A DNA stretch of 14,377 nucleotides from Lentimicrobiaceae bacterium. GTDB lineage: Bacteria > Bacteroidota > Bacteroidia > Bacteroidales > SKPS01. The translations under genes were made by a program, and so were the position numbers. Location: assembly GCA_007119395.1 (NCBI GenBank), contig SKPS01000338.1:1-14377 (forward strand). Direction: 5' to 3'. Positions 1 to 5,995 of this stretch are shown in pieces (position 1 is the first letter of the stretch; each line of letters starts with the position of its first letter). The notes below the pieces were generated by a model. It was not told where the DNA came from and made no database searches. It saw only the letters and a program-made list of their open reading frames with translations.

Positions 1-857
1 TATACGTTGATATCTGCATCGGTGCCGGGTACCTCTTGTTTGTACTCTTCAGGGACGGGGAGCATGGCCTGCATTTCAGGTAACATCTCATTGAAACGCT
101 CCAGCCGGGCACTCCATTCGTGGTCCTTGATCAAAATAAAGGCTTCATACGCCGCTTTGTAACCAAAGAGTGCATCCTCATAGTTCTCGATGGCTCCCAC
201 CACAAAGTCTACATTGGAGTTTTTCACGGTCATCCAAACAAAGTCGCTCTCTTGGTATTCATCAGTCACCAATGCCATTGCCCTGGCATTGAGGTACTGC
301 CTGAACTCCCTGTCGGGTGTCAGCTTGGCTGCAGCCCTTAAATGTTCGGCTGCACGCCCCAGCTCATCACGGTAAGCCTCATGGAAAGGAACTACCTTCA
401 GGTTGCCCTGGTCGTCACGGCGAACCAATGTATATAAACTCGTTTTCCGGGGATCTTCCAGCGCTTCAAACTCTTCAGCAGTCATATCTGCAGGGTAGAA
501 ATTGGCGCCCCTCGGCTTGCTCTCGTAACCTTTGACAAAAGGCTCATTACCGGCCAAACGATCCCACGGGCCATAGTTGATCTTCGCAAAAGCACGCTCC
601 TCATCACTGTTCAGCTTCTTCAACAATGCATCCTTGTCACCGTATGCCTGCTTCCAAAATAAATCATCCATGATTTTTGAAGCCTCAATCAGGTGAACCA
701 ACATCTTCCGCTCATCTGGACTCAGGTGTGAAAGGTCTGCCCTTAACGTAAACTCGGCATATTTCGCCAAGCGCTCTTCAATCGGCACATCGGCTGTAAA
801 ACTACAAGCCATCATCGCAATGGCCAATACCCACAACAAAGGTTTCATTCGTTTCAT
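1..857 (-). CDS. Peptidase M49 (dipeptidyl peptidase III-like) lipoprotein, N-terminal part only
   Basis: The frame is open from an ATG at 857 to the left edge, giving about 285 residues with no stop, so the 3' part is missing. I read MKRMKPLLWVLAIAMMACSF at the N-terminus: a basic start, a hydrophobic stretch and a Cys at residue 18 in a lipobox-like setting (MMAC), suggesting an exported lipoprotein. The rest matches my memory of bacterial dipeptidyl-peptidase-3-like zinc hydrolases, with segments such as INYGPWDRL, GANFYPADMT, KTSLYTLVRRD, ENYEDALFGYKAAYEAF and LPVPEEYKQEVPGTD. M49 enzymes remove dipeptides from peptide N-termini using a zinc held by an HExxGH-type motif. That motif would lie beyond the window, so catalytic competence cannot be judged. 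A second ATG at 848 is possible but would shorten the basic N-terminus. The gene is divergent from the permease at 957. Confidence 0.85.
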   Translation of the reverse strand, partial: MKRMKPLLWVLAIAMMACSFTADVPIEERLAKYAEFTLRADLSHLSPDERKMLVHLIEASKIMDDLFWKQAYGDKDALLKKLNSDEERAFAKINYGPWDRLAGNEPFVKGYESKPRGANFYPADMTAEEFEALEDPRKTSLYTLVRRDDQGNLKVVPFHEAYRDELGRAAEHLRAAAKLTPDREFRQYLNARAMALVTDEYQESDFVWMTVKNSNVDFVVGAIENYEDALFGYKAAYEAFILIKDHEWSARLERFNEMLPEMQAMLPVPEEYKQEVPGTDADINV

Positions 858-866
858 GATATCAAT

Positions 867-893
867 ATTATAGTTCGTTTATTATAGTTCGTT
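867..893. repeat. Tandem 13-bp direct repeat beside a 10-bp palindrome in the divergent promoter region
   Basis: ATTATAGTTCGTT occurs at 867-879 and again, unchanged, at 881-893, with one base between copies. The second copy runs into the perfect palindrome TCGTTAACGA at 889-898. On the minus strand each repeat contains a TATAAT hexamer, the nearer one ending 9 bases before the M49 start codon. The arrangement resembles a tandem operator shared by the divergent genes, but no binding protein is indicated. Confidence 0.6.
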
Positions 894-939
894 AACGACC
901 GACGAAGATACACCATTTTTCTGATCCGTGTGAGAGTAT

Positions 940-947
940 TATTTTTG
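940..947 (+). promoter_or_regulatory. Bacteroidota-type -7 element for the permease gene
   Basis: TATTTTTG matches TAnnTTTG exactly. The ATG at 957 lies only 9 bases downstream, so transcription would begin almost at the start codon. A -33 TTG element at the usual distance is not clear; only a T-rich stretch at 916-920 is present. Confidence 0.4.
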
Positions 948-956
948 CATTTCGAT

Positions 957-1736
957 ATGACGATAACAGAGGTACTTGTCTTATTAGGATCAGGCTTTGC
1001 GGTTGGGTTTATCAACACCGTTGCGGGTGGTGCCACGGTGATTTCGCTGGCATCACTGATGGTTTTGGGCCTTCCCTTTACCGTGGCCAACGCCACCCAC
1101 CGTGTGGCAGCACTGTTTCAGACGGTTGCCTCCACGGGCAGTTTTATCAGGCTAAAAGCATTGCACCCCCGTACCGGCGTGAAACTGGGTATTCCGGTTT
1201 TGCTGGGATCCGTTCCGGGTGCTTGGCTCGCTGTGGTGATCGATGATACAAGCTTTGAACGGGTAGCCGCCGTAGCACTGCTCTTTATGCTGTTTGCCAT
1301 GGTGGTGAAACCCGGAGTGTGGCTGTCGGGAAAATTGACCACACCCAAAATGGAACCCAAATGGTGGCAATACTTTCTGTTTTTTGGCATTGGCTTTTAT
1401 GGTGGAATGATCTATATTGGTATCGGGTATGTACTACTTGCCGGGCTCGTACTGGGAACAGGTTTTGACCTACTTCGTGCCAATGCACTAAAAGCCTTTA
1501 TCGTAATGCTCTATGTGCCGGCTACGTTGATCCTGTTTATTATGGCCGACCTGATTCACTGGCAGTACGCACTGATGCTCTCAGTAGGTCAGGCCGCCGG
1601 AGCACTGCTGGCCATCAGGGTGTCGTTTAAAGGGGGCAATGAGTTTATTCGATGGTTTATGGTTGTCTTTATACTGATCACATTGGGTGAACTATTTCAA
1701 CTGACAAACATCAGGGAGTGGATTGCAGGGGTGTAA
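957..1736 (+). CDS. TauE/SafE family membrane permease (anion or sulfite exporter-like)
   Basis: A 259-residue, strongly hydrophobic protein of about eight predicted membrane segments, the normal size for this family. The N-terminal half has the family glycine and asparagine pattern (GFINTVAGGATVISLASL, residues 17-34) followed by NATHR at 45-49. A second, related half carries GFYGGMIYIGIG at 146-157 and LRANALKA at 173-180. TauE/SafE proteins are thought to move sulfite, sulfoacetate or other organic anions across the inner membrane. Here the substrate cannot be told from sequence or neighbours, as no sulfur-metabolism gene is nearby. I chose ATG 957 over an in-frame GTG at 930: the GTG start would put charged residues ahead of the first membrane helix and would place a good promoter element inside the gene. 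The radical SAM gene follows 39 bases later on the same strand. Confidence 0.85.
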   Translation: MTITEVLVLLGSGFAVGFINTVAGGATVISLASLMVLGLPFTVANATHRVAALFQTVASTGSFIRLKALHPRTGVKLGIPVLLGSVPGAWLAVVIDDTSFERVAAVALLFMLFAMVVKPGVWLSGKLTTPKMEPKWWQYFLFFGIGFYGGMIYIGIGYVLLAGLVLGTGFDLLRANALKAFIVMLYVPATLILFIMADLIHWQYALMLSVGQAAGALLAIRVSFKGGNEFIRWFMVVFILITLGELFQLTNIREWIAGV

Positions 1737-1775
1737 AGAAAAAAAGCTGACCTTTGCACCTTACAATATCTGATT

Positions 1776-2573
1776 ATGGGAGGTTTTCTATTTCATCAAA
1801 TCGTTTTTGGCCCGCTGCAAAGTCGCAGAATGGGCAGCTCATTGGGTGTGAATCTGCTGCCGCTCAACAGGAAGCGGTGCTCTTTTAACTGTATCTATTG
1901 TGAATGTGGGTGGACCAATGGCGGAGGTGATGCGTCTTCGTTCAGCGATGATTCGTTTCCAACACCGGAAGAGGTGGAAGCTGCCCTTGATGAGAAACTC
2001 ACAAAAATGCAGCAGGGCAATAAACGGATGCCCGATTCCATCACGTTCGCCGGCAATGGAGAACCTACACTCCACCCTCAGTTTGCTGAAGTGATCAATC
2101 GTACCGTGAAGGTGAGAAACAGACTGGCCCCGGATGCGAACATTGTAGTGCTCTCCAACGGTTCCACCCTCAACAACCCGGATGTGTTCAACGCCCTGGA
2201 AAAAGTGAACCAAAACATCCAGAAACTTGATGGCGGACTGCCCGAAACCATTCAATGGATCAACCAACCATTAAACCCGTCTTTTGACCTGATCCAACAG
2301 GTTGAATACCTTAGTCGGTTCAATGGGAAAGTGATCATCCAAACCCTGTTCCTGAAAGGTGTTGTGGATGGAATCACCATTGACAACACCACCGATCAAG
2401 AGGTGGAAGCGTGGATAGAGCACCTGAAACGGATCAAGCCTCAGTTTGTAATGATCTATCCAGTAGACCGTGGTACAGCAGCCGACCACATCATGAAAGT
2501 CCCGGAAGAGGTGTTGCGTCAGATTGCCGACAGAGCAGAAAAAGCCGGCATCAGCACCAGGGTCTATTACTGA
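1776..2573 (+). CDS. Radical SAM protein, COG0731-like (wyosine synthetase-related)
   Basis: A complete 265-residue protein. The cluster motif C35-x3-C39-x2-C42 (CSFNCIYC) would bind the 4Fe-4S cluster that cleaves S-adenosylmethionine, and an extra Cys follows at 44. The lead-in FGPLQSRRMGSSLGVNLLP (residues 11-29) and the motif GNGEPTLHP (93-101) are typical of bacterial COG0731 proteins, named after archaeal tRNA wyosine synthetases. Bacterial members lack an assigned reaction, so no substrate is inferred. There is no C-terminal SPASM-type cysteine cluster, which argues against a peptide maturase. ATG 1776 gives the full family N-terminus. A -7-like GACCTTTG at 1750-1757 has one mismatch to TAnnTTTG, so the gene may have its own promoter. 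The repeat-protein gene starts 13 bases after the stop, which implies co-transcription. Confidence 0.88.
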   Translation: MGGFLFHQIVFGPLQSRRMGSSLGVNLLPLNRKRCSFNCIYCECGWTNGGGDASSFSDDSFPTPEEVEAALDEKLTKMQQGNKRMPDSITFAGNGEPTLHPQFAEVINRTVKVRNRLAPDANIVVLSNGSTLNNPDVFNALEKVNQNIQKLDGGLPETIQWINQPLNPSFDLIQQVEYLSRFNGKVIIQTLFLKGVVDGITIDNTTDQEVEAWIEHLKRIKPQFVMIYPVDRGTAADHIMKVPEEVLRQIADRAEKAGISTRVYY

Positions 2574-2586
2574 AACAACCAAGTCA

Positions 2587-3003
2587 ATGAAAGAGCTAGC
2601 ACATTATGAACCCAAAATTTTGATTGCACTGGGGGAAGCAATTGACAGGAACCACAAAATCCATCAGTGGCTTTTAGACAATGACTACATAGAGCTTGCA
2701 GCACTTGCCAGCTCTCTTCAGGCTGATGTGGAAGCATTTAAATGGTTGATGAACAACGGATACCCACATTTTGCCGCTTTCAGTAATGCCATCGACGAAG
2801 ACAGCAAAGCACATCAATGGTTGATCAACAACAACTACACAGCCCTGGCCATGATTGTGGATGCAGCCTACCTGCAACCAAAAGCCCTGCAATACCTGAA
2901 ATCACACAAACTCGAAATACTAATCCGACTTGCATACAAAATACGGAGCCTGAAAACAGCTCAACATATGGATTACGATTTCTACTACAAAATGCACTTC
3001 TAA
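2587..3003 (+). CDS. Small all-helical protein made of 25-residue repeats, function unknown
   Basis: I do not recognise a named family. The 138-residue protein has no signal peptide, membrane segment or cysteine-rich site, so it is probably cytoplasmic. After 15 residues it is composed of consecutive 25-residue units: 16-40, 41-65, 66-90, 91-115 and a degenerate fifth at 116-138. The shared pattern is roughly x-x-A-I-x-x-D-x-K-A-H-Q-W-L-x-x-N-x-Y-x-x-L-A-A-x, with Trp-Leu at positions 13-14 in units 1-3, Tyr-Leu in unit 4, and Tyr at position 19 in the first three. The spacing suggests a stacked two-helix repeat that would act in protein or nucleic acid binding (inference). An in-frame ATG at 2524 lies inside the radical SAM gene and is rejected as the start, because the extra 21 residues are not repeat-like and would force a 50-bp overlap. 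It is 13 bp behind the radical SAM gene and converges with the ArsR gene. Confidence 0.8.
   Translation: MKELAHYEPKILIALGEAIDRNHKIHQWLLDNDYIELAALASSLQADVEAFKWLMNNGYPHFAAFSNAIDEDSKAHQWLINNNYTALAMIVDAAYLQPKALQYLKSHKLEILIRLAYKIRSLKTAQHMDYDFYYKMHF
2632..3000 (+). repeat. 75-bp coding repeats (25-residue helical unit, four plus one degenerate)
   Basis: Units run 2632-2706, 2707-2781, 2782-2856, 2857-2931 and a decayed 2932-3000. They are exactly in register with no gaps between them. Similarity is clear at protein level (WLLDNDY, WLMNNGY and WLINNNY at the same place in units 1-3). At DNA level it is only partial, so the duplication is old and conserved by selection rather than recent. Confidence 0.75.
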
Positions 3004-3014
3004 TCCCCGAAAGG

Positions 3015-3323
3015 TTACCGGCGCATCTGCGATTCACACTTTTCAAGGCAATCCAGAATCTGTGTTATGGCCGCATGCTTTAAAAAGTAGTAGGTGTTCT
3101 TTCCATCCCGACGGGATCCCAATACCCCTTTGCTTTTCAAGATGGTCAAATGGTGTGAAGCCGAAGCTTGCTCAATGCACAAAGCATTGTAGATCTGCGT
3201 TACATTCATGGTGGTGTTCTCATTGAGCATGTCAATGATGGCGATCCTCATAGGATGTGCAATTGCCCTGAGACGCGACGCTGCATCTTCCAATCGTGTG
3301 ATGTCAAGTAGTGGTTGTGCCAT
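3015..3323 (-). CDS. ArsR-family winged-helix transcriptional repressor
   Basis: A 102-residue protein starting MAQPLL. Its order matches ArsR/SmtB repressors: an N-terminal helix containing RLRAIAHPMRIAIIDML (residues 17-33), the helix-turn-helix with recognition helix around QASASHHLTILKSKGVL (52-68), a wing containing RRDGKNTYYFL (71-81) and a C-terminal dimer helix. The classical arsenic/cadmium ELCVC motif is absent. Cysteines occur at 49, 92 and 96, so thiol-based sensing is conceivable but unproven. An upstream in-frame ATG at 3377 would add 18 residues overlapping the promoter element, so I prefer 3323. Such proteins usually repress their own or a neighbouring gene. The target here is not evident: adenine deaminase lies 93 bp upstream on the same strand. 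The gene ends 11 bp from the convergent repeat-protein gene, with no visible terminator between. Confidence 0.88.
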   Translation of the reverse strand: MAQPLLDITRLEDAASRLRAIAHPMRIAIIDMLNENTTMNVTQIYNALCIEQASASHHLTILKSKGVLGSRRDGKNTYYFLKHAAITQILDCLEKCESQMRR

Positions 3324-3374
3324 GGTGGTTTTCGCTTTAAAATATTTATATATACCGCAGGACTTAATATACAG

Positions 3375-3382
3375 CAAACATA
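3375..3382 (-). promoter_or_regulatory. Bacteroidota-type -7 element for the ArsR gene
   Basis: On the minus strand this reads TATGTTTG, an exact TAnnTTTG match, about 50 bases before the chosen ArsR start. It sits in a very A/T-rich stretch (3324-3416) between the ArsR and adenine deaminase genes. No convincing -33 element is visible. Confidence 0.45.
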
Positions 3383-3416
3383 AAAATAAAAATCAATAAA
3401 AAAAAATAAAATTTAA

Positions 3417-5048
3417 CTATTTTACCAAATTGGTCATTTTGAATGTGTTGACGTCAAACAATCCTTTGTCACCCATTTTTAACTCGGGTATTACCAGCAA
3501 GGCCATAAACGACAGGGTCATAAAAGGGGCAGTGAGTGTTGATCCCATTTCTTTTGCTTGTTGATCGAGGGTTTTATAGAGGTTTCCAACTGTTTCCACG
3601 GGCAGGTCAGACATAATCCCTGCCACCGGCAGTGGCAGCAGGTGGGTTTTTTCACCCCTGATGGCTGCAAGTCCCCCTTTCGATTGGATCAACGTTAGGA
3701 TGGCCTTGCATATTGACTTGTCATCGGTTCCTACGGCGATGATATTGTGGCTGTCGTGTGCCACGGTTGAAGCGATGGCACCCTCTTTAAGTCCAAATCC
3801 GTGTATGAATCCCACTGCCGGTTTTGCCTGAAAGTACCGGTTCAAAACCACTATTTTCAGAGCATCCTGTTCAATATCGGGCATCACCACTCCGTTTTGC
3901 ACCGGCAAATCCATGGTGAGACTTTTGGTCACCAGTTGCTGATCAATGGCACCAATCACCCGAACCGTACCATGTTCTGAACACACTTCCAGGTCATCGG
4001 GAGTTACGTGAGCGGCATAAAATCGATTGGGACGAGTCACAGGGTGGGTTTTTACGAATGATTTTCCGTGGGCGGCTACCCGTTCACCATGAATATAGGT
4101 CTCTTCCACCGTGAAGTTCTCTGTATCTGACACCACGATCAGGTCAGCCGGATCACCCTGGCGGAGCAGTCCCACAGGCAGTTTGTAGTGATTGGCAGGG
4201 TTAAGGGTACAGGCTTTCACCAGGTCAAGCAGCGGGTACCCCATGGCCACGCCCCTTTTTAACAGCAGGTTGATATGACCTTTGGTCAGATCGTCAGGAT
4301 GCATGTCGTCAGAACAGAGCATTACCCGGTCAGGAAACTCTTTGAGCAGAGGGATAAGCTCAGAAAAATTCTTGGCGGCAGAACCCTCCCTGATGAGAAT
4401 TTTCATCCCTTTTTCAACCTTCTCTCTGGCTTCATCCAACGAGAAACATTCGTGATCGGTGGTGATTCCGGCTCCGATATATTTCTGCAGGCTTTCTCCC
4501 CGAAGCCCTGGTGCATGGCCGTCAACAGGCTTTCCAAGATCCATGGCATGTTGCAGCTTCGCTTTGACCTGCGGATCATCGTGGATAACACCGGGGAAGT
4601 TCATCATTTCAGCCAGATACACAATCTCGCTTTTTTGCAACAGTAACTTTATGCCCACATCATCGATCACAGCACCTGATGTCTCTATCGGGGTGGCAGG
4701 TACACACGAAGGCGCCCCGAAGAAAAAGCGAAAGGGGGTGGTGTTTCCATCCTGAATCATAAACTCCACCCCTTTAATCCCTAACACATTGGCAATTTCA
4801 TGGGGGTCAGATACGGAAGCAGTGGTGCCGTGCAATGTGGCTGCTGCTGCAAACATTGAGGGCACCACCATAGAACTCTCAATGTGCACGTGGGCATCGA
4901 TCAAACCGGGCATAATGTATTTACGGCTTGATACCTCCTTCTCAATCACTTGTTCAACAATGCCGTTGTTCACCACAACAGCTCCCTGTATGATACGGTT
5001 TTCAGCAGGTAAAACGATGATTCCCTCTAAAGTAAATGATCTGATCAT
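3417..5048 (-). CDS. ade: Adenine deaminase
   Basis: A complete 543-residue amidohydrolase, close to the usual length for bacterial adenine deaminase, which converts adenine to hypoxanthine plus ammonia in purine salvage. The metal-binding strand reads MPGLIDAHVHIESSMVVPS (residues 46-64). It is followed by HGTTASVSDPHEIANVLG (73-90), GAPSCVPATP (111-120), the second metal-site region VDGHAPGL (175-182) and CSDDMHPDDL (245-254). The C-terminal adenine deaminase domain carries VAHDSHNIIAVGTDD (429-443) and GGLAAI (458-463). All the blocks I expect are present, so the enzyme should be active and cytoplasmic. The gene stands between the DUF4468 gene (156 bp upstream) and the ArsR gene (93 bp downstream). 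I see no clear TAnnTTTG element before it. A long T-rich tract follows the stop, without a hairpin. Confidence 0.95.
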   Translation of the reverse strand: MIRSFTLEGIIVLPAENRIIQGAVVVNNGIVEQVIEKEVSSRKYIMPGLIDAHVHIESSMVVPSMFAAAATLHGTTASVSDPHEIANVLGIKGVEFMIQDGNTTPFRFFFGAPSCVPATPIETSGAVIDDVGIKLLLQKSEIVYLAEMMNFPGVIHDDPQVKAKLQHAMDLGKPVDGHAPGLRGESLQKYIGAGITTDHECFSLDEAREKVEKGMKILIREGSAAKNFSELIPLLKEFPDRVMLCSDDMHPDDLTKGHINLLLKRGVAMGYPLLDLVKACTLNPANHYKLPVGLLRQGDPADLIVVSDTENFTVEETYIHGERVAAHGKSFVKTHPVTRPNRFYAAHVTPDDLEVCSEHGTVRVIGAIDQQLVTKSLTMDLPVQNGVVMPDIEQDALKIVVLNRYFQAKPAVGFIHGFGLKEGAIASTVAHDSHNIIAVGTDDKSICKAILTLIQSKGGLAAIRGEKTHLLPLPVAGIMSDLPVETVGNLYKTLDQQAKEMGSTLTAPFMTLSFMALLVIPELKMGDKGLFDVNTFKMTNLVK

Positions 5049-5204
5049 GATACTTGTGTTTTTGGTTTATATGGTGATGATGATGTCTGTTGCTATTGGT
5101 TGCCAGCAATGACGGATTCACACGATATCAACAGAAGAACCGCCAGTATGAAAAGAACCAATCACAAGATTCGGGGAGGCTTCTTGATGAGATGGATCAG
5201 TCTC

Positions 5205-5753
5205 TTACCAATCCTCCTCCTCCGGTGCCGGTGGTCGTGTGATGTACTGGGTCATGCTTTCAATCATCTTCTCTATTTCGTACCTTACCTGTTCCAGATA
5301 GGCTTTGTTGGCCGGATTGTAAAAGGGACCGGTATCGTCGAGCCATCTTTCCATAGGGAAGCGTGAGGCGGCACGCACATTGAAGTCGGTAATGGTGTAA
5401 CGGAACCGGCCTTCACGAAACTCCAGTTTAAAGGTGTAGTTCACCGCACCGGAGGGCACCCTCACTTCATCGTGTACATCAAACAAACGGATGCTGTGAG
5501 CACCCTCAATGATACCACTTTCAGGGCTGCGCCTCCTGGTCACCCTGGCCGCATTCGGAAAGTAGGTATTAAGCCACTCTATGCCCTTGTAGTATAAATC
5601 AAGCTGTTCCTGATCAGGAACCCGGACTACATCCTGCCATGTGATGTTACCTTCCGCATCCAACGGAACGATGTTGTCCGTTGTGATGGTATCCTGGCTA
5701 TTACCGTAAGCCGCCAATAGTACCGCCACCAAAATGAAAATTGACTTTTTCAT
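5205..5753 (-). CDS. Secreted DUF4468 domain protein
   Basis: A 182-residue protein. Residues 1-20 form a signal peptide (two lysines, hydrophobic core, then AYGNSQ, a plausible signal peptidase I site), so it is exported. The rest fits the DUF4468 (TBP-like fold) pattern common in Bacteroidota: ITWQDVVRVPDQEQLDLYYK (38-57), a WLNTYF helix (60-65), IIEGAHSIRL (81-90), a Y-x-x-K-L-E-F-R-E-G-R-F-R-Y strand pair (106-119) and a long C-terminal amphipathic helix (147-171). The function of the domain is unknown. An ATG at 5753 is chosen over upstream in-frame starts because it begins directly with the signal peptide. A one-mismatch -7-like TAATTTAG lies on the minus strand at 5777-5784. The protein ends in an acidic EEEDW tail. 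Its relation to neighbouring genes is not apparent. Confidence 0.8.
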   Translation of the reverse strand: MKKSIFILVAVLLAAYGNSQDTITTDNIVPLDAEGNITWQDVVRVPDQEQLDLYYKGIEWLNTYFPNAARVTRRRSPESGIIEGAHSIRLFDVHDEVRVPSGAVNYTFKLEFREGRFRYTITDFNVRAASRFPMERWLDDTGPFYNPANKAYLEQVRYEIEKMIESMTQYITRPPAPEEEDW

Positions 5754-5936
5754 AGTTTTGATCTTCATTGAGGCGTCTAAATTACACAATATTTTAACAC
5801 GAAGCATCCTGATATTGGCATCGTAATACGAAAAAAATGGTTCGGATGCTTTACCCTCCGTTTGGTTCGATGGCAACCAGCATGACAGGGGGCACACAGA
5901 GATCATTTCGCCCCATTTCTAAGGGTGGCACGCTAC

Positions 5937-5968
5937 AAAAAAAGGCCACCCGTTGCAGGTGGCCTTTT
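5937..5968 (-). terminator. Intrinsic terminator after groEL
   Basis: On the minus strand the 7-bp arms GGCCACC (5958-5964) and GGTGGCC (5944-5950) flank a 7-base loop and are followed by seven Ts. The other side also has four bases of T complement, so the stem can extend and may work weakly in the opposite direction. It begins 28 bases after the groEL stop codon. Confidence 0.9.
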
Positions 5969-5995
5969 GCTGTTGTGCAATGAATGCAGAAAGAA

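Noticed and set aside
120..535. Short plus-strand frames across the left end
   Set aside because: They lie opposite the continuous M49 reading frame and have no recognisable content.
2524..2586. Upstream ATG for the repeat protein inside the radical SAM gene
   Set aside because: The added 21 residues are low in complexity and outside the repeat register, and the extension would overlap the radical SAM coding sequence by 50 bases.
1776..3003. Radical SAM plus repeated small protein as a RiPP (cyclophane) maturation system
   Set aside because: The enzyme has no SPASM-type cysteine cluster. The small protein lacks a leader and core layout, and its Trp-containing repeats look like a folded helical scaffold rather than a modified peptide.
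5754..5906. N-terminal extension of the DUF4468 protein to an ATG at 5906
   Set aside because: It would bury the clear signal peptide starting at 5753 behind 51 residues with no domain features.
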